64,000 nucleotides of DNA from Algoriphagus sp. A40. GTDB lineage: Bacteria; Bacteroidota; Bacteroidia; Cytophagales; Cyclobacteriaceae. Location: positions 1 to 64,000 of the forward strand of contig NZ_MUNY01000032.1 in assembly GCF_002002735.1 (NCBI RefSeq), given 5' to 3'. Positions 36,371-45,500 of this stretch are shown piece by piece. The translations under genes were made by a program, and so were the position numbers. Each line of letters opens with the position of its first letter. The first letter of the stretch is position 1. The notes under the pieces are model-generated. The model was not told the DNA's origin, searched no databases, and was given only the letters and a program-made list of their open reading frames with translations.

Positions 36371-37054
36371 ATGAGTGCTGAAACATTAGAAAAGGTATTG
36401 GTTAAAAAGCCTGCGGAGCAGCTATTTTCCAAACGAAGAAAGAAATTAATCACTGATCCATTGGTGGATGAAAACCCGGTAACTGTTCAGGTCTTGGGGA
36501 TTTGTTCTTCTTTGGCCGTGACCACGCAGATGCAGCCGACATTGGTTATGGCAATTTCTGTAATTTTCGTAGTTGCGTTGTCCAACTATGTCATCTCAAT
36601 AATGAGAAATACAATCCCTTCCAGGATTCGAATTATCGTTCAATTGGCAGTAGTTGCGACATTGGTAACTATCGTAAGTGAAATCCTGAAAGCTTTTGCA
36701 TACGATATGTACAAGGAATTGTCTGTATTCATCGGTTTGATTATTACAAACTGTATTGTAATGGGTCGGTTAGAGGCTTTTGCCATGGGGAATAAGCCCT
36801 ATGATTCCTTGCTTGACGGATTTGGTTCTGCTTTGGGATATTCATGGATTATTTTGACGGTTGCCTTCTTCAGAGAGCTTTGGGGTTCAGGATCTGTATT
36901 CGGGATCCAAGTATTCGACTTCATTTCCGGTCTTATCGGTGATGACTTCACTTTGGCTACCAATGGCCTGATGGTTACACCTGTAGGGGCGTTTATCATT
37001 CTAGGTTTAATTGTTTGGGTACAACGTACCAAAACAGGTTATGTTGAACATTAA
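36371..37054 (+). CDS. nqrD: Nqr subunit D
   Basis: This integral membrane subunit of 227 aa belongs to the NqrDE/RnfAE family, with about six helices. It shares the internal half-membrane helices and iron-site cysteines with NqrE; ITNCIVMGRLEAFAMGNKP near 123 and VLGICSSLAVTT near 41 contain the conserved cysteines. It lies 30 bases after nqrC and 15 before nqrE. Confidence 0.94.
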   Translation: MSAETLEKVLVKKPAEQLFSKRRKKLITDPLVDENPVTVQVLGICSSLAVTTQMQPTLVMAISVIFVVALSNYVISIMRNTIPSRIRIIVQLAVVATLVTIVSEILKAFAYDMYKELSVFIGLIITNCIVMGRLEAFAMGNKPYDSLLDGFGSALGYSWIILTVAFFRELWGSGSVFGIQVFDFISGLIGDDFTLATNGLMVTPVGAFIILGLIVWVQRTKTGYVEH

Positions 37055-37069
37055 TTAACTTCCTAAAAA

Positions 37070-37681
37070 ATGGAATTATTTAGCTTAGGTATTCGGTCGA
37101 TCTTTATCGACAATATGATTTTCGCTTACTTCCTGGGAATGTGCTCATTTCTGGCAGTTTCTAAGAAGGTAAGTACAGCAATGGGGCTCGGTGCTGCGGT
37201 AGTATTCGTTCTTGGGGTTACTGTTCCTTTGAATTGGATTCTAAATGAGTTTGTCCTGAAAGAAGGAGCACTAACTTGGATCTCAGCGGGATTGGCAACA
37301 ATTGATTTGTCATTCCTGAGATTTATCATGTTCATCGCTATTATTGCAGGTTTTACCCAGTTGGTAGAGATGGTTGTCGAAAAGTTCGCTCCTGCCCTTT
37401 ATGGACAGTTGGGGATCTTCCTTCCTTTGATTGCGGTAAACTGTGCGATCCTTGGGGGTTGTCTTTTCATGGCACAAAGAGATTATACGCTTGCTGAATC
37501 AGCCGTTTACGGATTTGGTTCTGGCTTTGGGTTTATGTTGGCAATCGTTCTTTTGGCAGCTATCCGCGAGAGATTGAAATATTCTCACGTACCGAATGGT
37601 TTGAAAGGATTGGGTATTACCATGCTTTTGACAGGATTGATGGGAATTGCCTTCATGTCTTTCATGGGAATCGACTTGTAA
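37070..37681 (+). CDS. nqrE: Nqr subunit E
   Basis: This membrane subunit of 203 aa pairs with NqrD. The conserved cysteines lie in [11 protein letters not shown] near 24 and [17 protein letters not shown] near 120, and together with NqrD they hold the intramembrane iron-sulfur centre. A terminator follows at 37698. nqrF, the NADH-oxidising flavin/2Fe-2S subunit usually next, is absent, and the operon ends here. Confidence 0.95.
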   Translation: MELFSLGIRSIFIDNMIFAYFLGMCSFLAVSKKVSTAMGLGAAVVFVLGVTVPLNWILNEFVLKEGALTWISAGLATIDLSFLRFIMFIAIIAGFTQLVEMVVEKFAPALYGQLGIFLPLIAVNCAILGGCLFMAQRDYTLAESAVYGFGSGFGFMLAIVLLAAIRERLKYSHVPNGLKGLGITMLLTGLMGIAFMSFMGIDL

Positions 37682-37697
37682 TAGAAAATTCCTTTAA

Positions 37698-37739
37698 GAA
37701 AGAAGCTCTGAAGTACTACTTTGGAGCTTTTTTCTTTTT
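37698..37739 (+). terminator. Terminator of nqrABCDE
   Basis: AAAGAAGCTC pairs with GAGCTTTTTTCTTT around an inner AAGT/ACTT pair, followed by more T. It closes the operon before any nqrF. Confidence 0.75.
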
Positions 37740-37805
37740 AGCGGTAGAAGCCTTTCACCCCAGAGTTTTTATCTTAAAGTCTCGTAAACCTCGAACCCAA
37801 AAACT

Positions 37806-38435
37806 ATGAAAAAATTATTTGCATTACTTGTCCTTTGCTCCATCTCCCTTGCCGCTTTTCCCCAAAAAGGAGAATGGGTAGAACTTTTCAATGGGAAAAA
37901 TCTGGATGGATGGAAACTAACAACTGATAGCCCTTCTTCCTTTACCGTTGAAGATGGTGTGATCAAAGTGGCTGGCCCCCGCGCCCACGCATTTTATGAT
38001 GGGCCGGTAGGCAACCATGATTTCAAAAATTTCGAAATGAAAGTGGAGGTAAAGACCATGCCAAAGGCCAATTCAGGCATCTTCATCCATACAAAATATC
38101 AGGAAACCGGCTGGCCTGGGATTGGATACGAAATCCAGGTAAACCAAAGCCACGGTGATTGGAGAAAGACAGGAAGTGTATATTCCTTTCAAGATGTGAA
38201 AGAGGTATTTGTGAAAGACGGCGAATGGTATACAGAGGAAGTCATTGTGAAAGATGGCAAGATCACTGTCAAAGTAAACGGAAAAACGATCAATGAATAC
38301 ACAGAAGCTGAGGATACAAAAAGAGCAGGAAACCTGGGTGATAAAAAACTCAGCTCCGGTACTGTTGCCTTGCAAGCCCACGATCCCGCGAGTGTGATCT
38401 ACTATCGAAGTGTTAAGGTGAAGCTATTGGATTAA
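37806..38435 (+). CDS. Exported DUF1080 (3-keto-disaccharide hydrolase-like) protein
   Basis: This protein of 209 aa has a signal peptide (MKKLFALLVLCSISLAAFPQ), then a concanavalin-like DUF1080 domain that opens with WVELFNGKNLDGWKL near 24 and contains NSGIFIHTKYQETGWPGIGYE, cited by its ends NSGIFIHTK and GIGYE, and closes with LQAHDPASVIYYRSVKVK. Family members act in the periplasm on sugars, and some cleave 3-keto-glycosides. No sugar oxidase partner is nearby. Confidence 0.87.
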   Translation: MKKLFALLVLCSISLAAFPQKGEWVELFNGKNLDGWKLTTDSPSSFTVEDGVIKVAGPRAHAFYDGPVGNHDFKNFEMKVEVKTMPKANSGIFIHTKYQETGWPGIGYEIQVNQSHGDWRKTGSVYSFQDVKEVFVKDGEWYTEEVIVKDGKITVKVNGKTINEYTEAEDTKRAGNLGDKKLSSGTVALQAHDPASVIYYRSVKVKLLD

Positions 38436-38454
38436 AATTCCTTGTTTTAGATTA

Positions 38455-38489
38455 GAATGCCTGATCTTTTCGATTAGGCATTTTTTTTG
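38455..38489 (+). terminator. Terminator of the DUF1080 gene
   Basis: AATGCCT and AGGCATT form the outer stem, with ATC/GAT inside, followed by eight T. Confidence 0.85.
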
Positions 38490-38513
38490 ACCAATTGAAT
38501 CAAACCACCTGAC

Positions 38514-39071
38514 ATGAAATTTACCTATAACCGAGTTCTTTCCTACTTTTTTAGAGGACTTCTCGTTCTCACACCCTTGGCTGTCACATCTTATGTCATT
38601 TATGCCATTTTCATTTTTTTGGATGGGCTGATTCCTGTTCCTTTTCCTGGAATCGGAATTTTGATGGTTCTTGGCCTGATCACTTTTGTCGGCTACCTGG
38701 CAAGTCTATTCTTTACCAAGCCGCTCTTTGAATGGTTTGAAAGAGGAGTTTTCAAGATCCCCCTAGTCAACTTGCTTTATACCAGTATCAAAGATTTGAT
38801 GGGTGCATTTGTGGGAGATAAGAAAAAATTCAGTTCTCCTGTCATTGTCCAAATCAGTGACACGATGGCAAGACTCGGATTTCTTACCCAGGAGGATTTG
38901 AGTGTCATTGAGGAACCGGAGTTTGTTGCGGTATATTTTCCCCACAGTTACAATGTTTCCGGTAATGTTTTCCTCGTAAAAAGGGATCGTGTCAAGCCGC
39001 TGAAAGGCGTGAAAAGTTCGGACGTGATGAAGTTCATGGTTTCCGGCGGAGTGTCACCTTTGGAGCATTAA
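38514..39071 (+). CDS. DUF502 family membrane protein
   Basis: This protein of 185 aa has two transmembrane helices (about 13-35 and 48-68) followed by a soluble domain with FERGVFKIPLVNLLYTSIKD near 74 and VAVYFPHSYNVSGNVFLVKRD near 138, cited by FERGVFKIP and YFPHSYNVSGN. These are the signatures of DUF502. The function is unknown; plant members associate with membranes. It overlaps the convergent selD end by four bases. Confidence 0.85.
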   Translation: MKFTYNRVLSYFFRGLLVLTPLAVTSYVIYAIFIFLDGLIPVPFPGIGILMVLGLITFVGYLASLFFTKPLFEWFERGVFKIPLVNLLYTSIKDLMGAFVGDKKKFSSPVIVQISDTMARLGFLTQEDLSVIEEPEFVAVYFPHSYNVSGNVFLVKRDRVKPLKGVKSSDVMKFMVSGGVSPLEH

Positions 39072-40108
39072 ATCACTTCCACCATAAATTCTCCTTTGGC
39101 CTTAAACCGGCCTATTTCCCAAATAGGTTGATTTTCGAGTTTCATTGTCTCTTCAAACCAAGCTTTGTTTTCCTCAGCTACGGCGATTAATAAACCACCG
39201 CTAGTTTGTGGGTCGCAAAGCTTCACCAGATCCATCCCCACCACACCTTTGATTTTGGTGTTGTAGGCGTTCCAGTTTCGATAGGTGTTGTCTGGAAAAA
39301 TGAACTGATTGATGTATTCTTGGATGCCTTCGATCAGAGGAAGGTTCCCGATTTCTATTTCCGCAGATAGTCCAGCTCCCTCGGCCATCTCGATCAAATG
39401 CCCCAAAAGTCCAAATCCTGTTACATCTGTCATGGCATGGACTTCTTCGTGATTACCCAAGATCGTTCCTACGGAATTCAATTTACAGGCTGTGTCAAGT
39501 AGATTGAGGTAATCCTGATCTTTGATTTTTTGCCTTTTCAGCGCAGTTGCCAAAACTCCGATTCCAAGAGGCTTGGTTAGAAAAAGTAAATCTCCAGGCT
39601 TTCCTCCTTTATTGGTTTTGATTTTTCTTGGGTGGATGATTCCATTTACAGAAAGCCCGAAAATCGGATCTTTTGCTGCAATGGAGTGCCCGCCTGCCAG
39701 CTCGATCCCGGCGAGTTTACAGATGCTTTTGGCACCTTCCAGCACTTTTGCCGCCAATTCCGGAGCGATTTTTTCTACCGGCCAGCTCAAAATAGCATTC
39801 GCGAAAACCGGTTTTCCACCCATTGCATAAACATCCGAAATGGCATTGGCAGCTGCAATTCTTCCAAAATCATAAGGGTCATCTACTATTGGAGTAAAAA
39901 AATCCACCGTATTGATCACCGCCAAATCATCCGAAACCTGATATACTGCAGCGTCGTCTTTGTGGGAATTTCCCACCAAAAGATTCGGGTCATTTTGGGA
40001 AAAGGAACCACTTGAACTCAGGATTTGATCCAGGATGGCTGGGGCGATTTTGCAGCCGCAGCCTGATCCTTCACTCCATTCAGTGAGTCTGGTAGGTTGA
40101 TTTTCCAT
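39068..40108 (-). CDS. selD: Selenide, water dikinase
   Basis: This makes selenophosphate from selenide and ATP. At 346 aa the N-terminal SGCGCKIAPAIL (Cys near 17) is the catalytic segment, and it uses cysteine, not selenocysteine. The nucleotide site includes DDAAVYQVSDD near 51-61, DFFTPIVDDPYDFGRIAAANA, cited by DFFTPIVDDP near 70, and GGHSIAAKDPIFGL near 158. Its start lies inside the 3' end of mnmH (29-base overlap), so the two genes are coupled. No selA, selB or tRNA-Sec appears here. Confidence 0.95.
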   Translation of the reverse strand: MENQPTRLTEWSEGSGCGCKIAPAILDQILSSSGSFSQNDPNLLVGNSHKDDAAVYQVSDDLAVINTVDFFTPIVDDPYDFGRIAAANAISDVYAMGGKPVFANAILSWPVEKIAPELAAKVLEGAKSICKLAGIELAGGHSIAAKDPIFGLSVNGIIHPRKIKTNKGGKPGDLLFLTKPLGIGVLATALKRQKIKDQDYLNLLDTACKLNSVGTILGNHEEVHAMTDVTGFGLLGHLIEMAEGAGLSAEIEIGNLPLIEGIQEYINQFIFPDNTYRNWNAYNTKIKGVVGMDLVKLCDPQTSGGLLIAVAEENKAWFEETMKLENQPIWEIGRFKAKGEFMVEVI

Positions 40109-41135
40109 GGTATTGGGATTTCGATTTAAGTAAAAGGTCTACTTGCTCTTCAAGTGTTTTGCCACCTAGGTCCAGAATTTTAGTCTTGCCCTCTTCATGT
40201 CTGGAAAGGTCAAACTCGTAGGTTTTGTCGTAATAGATCATCAGGTTGGAAATCCAGGAATGATAGTCTTTGGCCAGAATGGCCTCGATCGCCAGCTGGG
40301 TTCTGAGTCCTCCAAGCCGCTTTTGCAGTCGCTTAACTGCTAAAATTAACGCTTCCTCAGGGAGGATTCCGTACTCTTCGGCAATATGTGTGATCCGTTC
40401 TTCTGGTGATTTTTGGATATCAAAGAGCAGGCATTTTGTCATTTGTTCATAAAAACCATCCGGAAGAATAATCCTCCCGATTTTACGGCTTTCGTTTTCC
40501 ACCCACAGGGGAAGTTGGGAATCCATCAGCCTGAGTTGCTCCGCCATTAGATTTTCAAACTGCTCCACAGTAGGCTGAGGAGGAAGACCAATAGATCCAA
40601 AGGAAGATCCCCGGTGATTGGCAAGCCCTTCGAGATCGAATACTTGCTCGCCTTTCTCCTGAAGTTTTTTTAGCAAAACGGTTTTTCCAACCCCGGTTTT
40701 TCCTCCCAAAACGATAAGGGTTCGGTCTTTTCTGACTTCAGCAAAAGTAAAAGTCCGGTAAGTTTTATATCCTCCCTTTAGCCTGTAAACTTCAAATCCA
40801 ACCATGCTAAGCAGCCAAGACAATATTTGACTTCTCATTCCTCCCCGCCAGCAATAAACAATGATTTTTTTCTCCGGAAATTGAGTTCGGGCCTTTTTGA
40901 GGATTTCATGAAACCTCGGGCCGACGAGTTCAAATCCTTTGATGGTGGCTTCTTCGGAGCCCTTTTCCTTGTATAGTGTGCCGACTACTTTGCGTTCCTC
41001 ATTGTTCAGAATCGGAAGATTATATGCGCTTGGAATATGGCTTTGGGCAAACTCACCCTCACTTCGCGCATCGAGCATGGGGATTTGCCCGCGAAGCTTC
41101 CACAACTCTTCTAATGAGATCAGTTTTTCGGCCAT
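40080..41135 (-). CDS. mnmH: tRNA 2-selenouridine synthase
   Basis: This enzyme (also called SelU or YbbB) geranylates 2-thiouridine at the wobble position of Lys, Glu and Gln tRNAs and then replaces sulfur with selenium from selenophosphate. At 351 aa, residues 1-125 are a rhodanese domain with the active cysteine in IIVYCWRGGMRSQ near 93, and the P-loop domain has VLGGKTGVGKTVLLKKL near 143. With selD it forms a complete two-gene selenouridine pathway. Confidence 0.95.
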   Translation of the reverse strand: MAEKLISLEELWKLRGQIPMLDARSEGEFAQSHIPSAYNLPILNNEERKVVGTLYKEKGSEEATIKGFELVGPRFHEILKKARTQFPEKKIIVYCWRGGMRSQILSWLLSMVGFEVYRLKGGYKTYRTFTFAEVRKDRTLIVLGGKTGVGKTVLLKKLQEKGEQVFDLEGLANHRGSSFGSIGLPPQPTVEQFENLMAEQLRLMDSQLPLWVENESRKIGRIILPDGFYEQMTKCLLFDIQKSPEERITHIAEEYGILPEEALILAVKRLQKRLGGLRTQLAIEAILAKDYHSWISNLMIYYDKTYEFDLSRHEEGKTKILDLGGKTLEEQVDLLLKSKSQYHGKSTYQTH

Positions 41136-41149
41136 TTGGGCATGAAGAT

Positions 41150-41181
41150 AAAAAAAGCCGCAAAGATTTCTTTACGGCTTT
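41150..41181 (-). terminator. Terminator of trxA
   Basis: AAAAGCCG-C-AAAG and CTTT-A-CGGCTTT form a stem with a short loop. On the minus strand it is followed by a T run, 22 bases after the trxA stop. It lies in the mnmH upstream region, so mnmH needs its own promoter. Confidence 0.85.
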
Positions 41182-41203
41182 CTGATCTAAGTGTAATTAA
41201 GAA

Positions 41204-41524
41204 TTAAAGTTGTGCGTCCAGCTTTTGAGCCAAAACAGCTTTAGGAACTGCTCCGATTTGCTTGTCAACGATCTGTCCGCCTTTGAAGAAAAGCAGGGTA
41301 GGTATTGAGCGGATTCCGAAAGCTTGCGCTACGGATGGATTAGAATCCACATCCACTTTACCGATTACTGCTTTGCCTTCATATTCTGATGCCAGTTGCT
41401 CCACTACGGGACCGATCATTTTACATGGTCCACACCATTCTGCCCAGAAGTCAACCAAAACCGGCTGATCTCCAGAGATGATATCCTCAAAGTTAGCATC
41501 AGTGATTTCTATTGCTTTTCCCAT
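41204..41524 (-). CDS. trxA: Thioredoxin
   Basis: This cytosolic disulfide reductase of 106 aa has the active site WAEWCGPCKMIGP near 28-40, the cis-proline in IRSIPTLLFFKGG near 75 and the buried Asp in LVDFWAEW. The length is normal. It supplies electrons to ribonucleotide reductase, peroxiredoxins and others. It is monocistronic, with a terminator downstream. Confidence 0.95.
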   Translation of the reverse strand: MGKAIEITDANFEDIISGDQPVLVDFWAEWCGPCKMIGPVVEQLASEYEGKAVIGKVDVDSNPSVAQAFGIRSIPTLLFFKGGQIVDKQIGAVPKAVLAQKLDAQL

Positions 41525-41555
41525 TTTATTCTTTGATTAATTGATTTCTAATTTT

Positions 41556-41563
41556 CAAATATA
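41556..41563 (-). promoter_or_regulatory. -7 box candidate for trxA
   Basis: On the minus strand TATATTTG fits TAnnTTTG, about 32 bases before the start codon. Confidence 0.45.
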
Positions 41564-41653
41564 TCAGCAAAAGTGGATTAGCAGGCAATAAGTTCCGGGG
41601 CCTTGGAAATATTTGTCTATGAGCGATTGAAGAAATCAAAAACCTTCTTTGGA

Positions 41654-42433
41654 TCAATAATATTCAAAGGTTTTTCGCTCTGTTGGAACTGTTCCTAGGT
41701 ACAGGTAATTGGTAATTTCTTCTATCAGATTTCCATTTTCATCATACCCATACTCAAAAGCAGGTCTAAATTCAGGTCCCAGAAGCTGCAGGGATTTAGC
41801 AATAAGGAAGTTGCGACCATCATAATCATAGCGGTACCGATAAAATGGCTCTGTCATTCCACTTTGACGGTAATGTTCTTCCATGATTTGGGTTGATTGT
41901 CCTGTTTCATAATAATATTCATGAAGATCAAAAAGAGTTTCTGTTCCTCTTCGATAGGAAATTTTTCTTCCATGTTGATCAAATTTGTAATGTGCGTATT
42001 GGGAATAATTGCCGTCTCTTCCCTGCATGACGTTGATCGTTTGATCATTATTTTCATAGAATCTTTTGAAATAATGAACAAAGACAAATCCCTCAGGTCC
42101 GGGGATATAGACAACTGTCTGATCTAGTTTTCCATCTGCCAGATATTCATTTAAATAAACTCCGGCGGTATCCTGATCCGGAATTGTAACTCGCAAGAGT
42201 TCCCGTCCTTGAGTATCGTAATAAAAATCAGTACGATATTGAAGAGTCTCGGGACCATAATAAAATGACTCACTTTTTAATTTGCCATCAGGAGTATCTA
42301 AAGGGCCGCTTAGTACATTTCTAAGGAGAATTAGCTGTTCATCTGTAGGTTCTTGAACAGATGGATCCTCCAGATCAGAGCATCCGGCCAAAAAACTGAA
42401 ACAGATCAAAATAAAAATTCTGAATAACTTCAT
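41654..42433 (-). CDS. Lipoprotein with YD-like repeats, unknown function
   Basis: This protein of 259 aa has a lipoprotein signal (MKLFRIFILICFSFLAGC, Cys at 18 in the lipobox LAGC), so it is membrane anchored. The rest consists of short beta-hairpin repeats of the form YD-x-x-G-(R/N): YDTQGRELL, FDQHGRKISY, YDYDGRNFL and YDENGNLIEE. Such repeats occur in Rhs/YwqK-type and other Bacteroidota surface lipoproteins. I cannot assign a function. It lies between trxA and dnaE. Confidence 0.75.
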   Translation of the reverse strand: MKLFRIFILICFSFLAGCSDLEDPSVQEPTDEQLILLRNVLSGPLDTPDGKLKSESFYYGPETLQYRTDFYYDTQGRELLRVTIPDQDTAGVYLNEYLADGKLDQTVVYIPGPEGFVFVHYFKRFYENNDQTINVMQGRDGNYSQYAHYKFDQHGRKISYRRGTETLFDLHEYYYETGQSTQIMEEHYRQSGMTEPFYRYRYDYDGRNFLIAKSLQLLGPEFRPAFEYGYDENGNLIEEITNYLYLGTVPTERKTFEYY

Positions 42434-42521
42434 AATTAAGCGTTTGACTATTAACGGTTAATTAAGGTAGTTATTTTACAAAAACAAAAAGGGAAACAAA
42501 ATTGCTTCCCTTTCTTAGTTT

Positions 42522-45500
42522 TCAAACTACTTTGTAAATCACTTCAGGGATTTTCTTGAGTTCTTTGATCATTTCGGCACTCGGATCGATGGTGAATTTC
42601 TTGGAAAAAAGCTCCAGAGCGATGTTTTCCTTTCTGTCGATGATATCAATGTAAAGTTTCGCGTCCCCTTTGTATTTGGCAGTGATGGCTTCGAGCTTTT
42701 CCATCAAATCCAGAGTCAAATTGTCCAGATCAATGTTCACACGAAGTCCTTTGATCATTTTTCCCCGCACTTCGCTAAGCAGCATCATGCTGATGATTTT
42801 GAATTCCACTTCATTTTCATTCCCCCATTTTCTGGCTTCCACTTTTCCGGTCAAAAACACAAACCAGCCTGTCATAAAGTACTCTTTGAAGCGTACATAG
42901 TCATCTCCAAATAAAAAGAATGTGAACGAGCCATGGTAATCCTCTAGAGTCAAAGTGCCAAATGGCTTCCCTGTTTTGGTGGTGCGATGTGCAAAACTTG
43001 ATACCGAGCCTGCTAGTTTCAATTCGTTTTTGCCTCTGAGACTTTCGAGGTCTGCCAAAGCAGTCAGAGGCGTATTGGTAAATGAGTCGATTTCGAGTTT
43101 GTATTGGTCCAAAGGGTGGCCGGAGATAAAGAGGCCGACCACTTCTTTTTCGATATTCAGCTGCTGAATCTGGGAGAAAGGCTCCATCGGTGGTACCGTC
43201 GGAGTCGGGATTTCCATATTTCCGATTCCACCTCCAAAAAGACTTACTTGGGCACTGTCTTCCTCCTGTTGCACTTTTTGGGCGTATTTCGTGGCTTTTT
43301 CGATTAGCGAAATGTCATTTTCAGGAGCTTCCAGGTACTGCCTTCTGTGATGTTCTTTGAAGCAATCAAAGGCTCCTGCCATGGCCAGTGCTTCCATGGT
43401 TTTTTTGTTGAGAGCTCGGGAATTGACTCTCTTTGCAAAGTCGAAGATGTTCTTGTAAGGGCCTTTTTTCTCCCGCTCTTTGATAATCTCGTCCACAGCA
43501 GCAGATCCTGCACCTTTGATAGCAGCCAATCCAAAGCGGATTTCTCCAGCTTGATTTACCGTAAATCCGCCCTTGGATTCGTTCACATCCGGCCCCGCGA
43601 CTTTGATTCCCATCCGCTTGCATTCTTCCATGAAAAAGGTCACTTGCGTGATGTCATTCATGTTGTTGCTCAGCACCGAAGCCATGTATTCTGCCGGATA
43701 GTGGGCTTTGAGGTAGGCTGTCTGGTAGGCAATCCAGGCGTAGCAGGTCGAGTGGGATTTGTTGAAAGCGTAGGAGGCAAATGCCTCCCAGTCTTTCCAG
43801 ATCTTTTCCAGTTTTTTTGCATCATGGCCTTTGGCAGAAGCCTGCTCTACGAACTTTGGCTTCATTTTGTCCAAAACATCTTTCTGCTTTTTACCCATCG
43901 CCTTTCTCAAAACGTCGGCCTCCCCCTTGGTAAATCCCGCCAGTTTTTGGGACAAAAGCATCACCTGTTCCTGGTAAACCGTGATTCCGTAGGTTTCTTC
44001 CAGGTACTCCTTCATATCTTCCAGATCGTAGGTGATTGGCTCGGTTCCGTGTTTTCTTCGCACGAAAGATGGGATATATTCCAAAGGCCCTGGGCGATAG
44101 AGGGCGTTCATGGCGATCAAATCGGCAAAAACTGTCGGTTTCAATTCACGCATGTATTTCTGCATCCCGGCAGATTCATATTGGAAGATTCCGACCGTCT
44201 CACCTCTCTGGAAAAGCTCGTAAGTCTTGACATCATCGATGGGAAACACATCGGCATCCAGCTGGATACCGTGTCTTTCCTTCACGATTTTGATGGCATC
44301 TTTGATTAACGTAAGGGTTTTAAGGCCCAAAAAGTCCATCTTGAGCAATCCGGCGGCTTCCACAACTGAGTTGTCAAACTGAGTACAAACCATGTCTGAG
44401 TCCTTGGCCAGAGCCACCGGGACAAAGTTGGTGATGTCGCTCGGAGTGATGATCACCCCACAGGCGTGGATACCAAGATTCCGCACCGAACCCTCCAGCA
44501 TGGCGGCTTGATTGATGGTTTTGGCGGACTCATCCTGGCCTTTGGAGATCCGAATCAATTCATCCGCTTTGGCAATCATTTCACCTTGGCCATTCAGTTT
44601 TTCGGAAATTGCAGCGCGATTTCCTTGCAAAGCAAAAAGTGCTTTCAGTTTAATATCCGGTACCAGATTGGCTAATCTGCCTGCTTCTGCCAAGGGAAGA
44701 TTCAATACTCTTGCAGTGTCCCGGATGGCGGACTTGGCCGCCATCGTACCGTAGGTGATAATTTGAGCGACTTGATTGGATCCATATTTTTTGATCACAT
44801 AATCGATCACTGACTGACGGCCTTCATCGTCAAAGTCAATGTCAATATCGGGCATGGATACCCGGTCAGGATTTAGGAATCTCTCAAATAGCAGGTTGTA
44901 CTCAATCGGATCAATGTTAGTGATGCCGGTGCAATAGGCTACTGCAGATCCTGCGGCAGATCCACGGCCAGGCCCCACAGAAACCCCCATTTTTCGGGCT
45001 TCTACGATGAAGTCCTGTACGATCAGGAAGTAACCCGGGTAGCCGGTTTTTTCTACGGTCGCAAGCTCAAAGTCCAGGCGTTCCTGTATCTCTGGTGTAA
45101 TTTCCTTGTAGCGTTTTTTGGCACCTTCATAGGTCAGGTGGCGTAAGTAAGCATTTTCTCCGCGCTTGCCTCCGTCAACGGTATCTTCTGGATGGATGAA
45201 TTCGGCTGGAATGTCAAATTTGGGCAGCAAAACTTCCCGAGCCAGCTTGTAAGCCTCGATTTTGTCTACAATCTCTTGGGTACAAATGATCGCTTCGGGA
45301 AGATCGGCGAAGAGTTTTTTCATTTCCTCGGGGGATTTGAGATAAAACTCATCGTTTGGAAAGCCGTATCGGAATTCCCTGCCGCGCTTCCCGATGTATT
45401 TTTTGGGTTTTTCAACCAGTTCGCCGTCTTTCACGCAGAGCAAAATATCATGCGCTTTGGCATCGGCTTTATCATTGTAGTAGGTGTTGTTGGCAGCGAA

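Noticed and set aside
39068..40108. Selenocysteine in SelD
   Set aside because: The catalytic position reads as cysteine and there is no internal TGA codon.
43347..44309. Long open frame opposite dnaE (320 codons)
   Set aside because: It is antisense to the conserved polymerase core, has cysteine/histidine-rich composition without any family signature, and is best explained as a shadow of codon bias.
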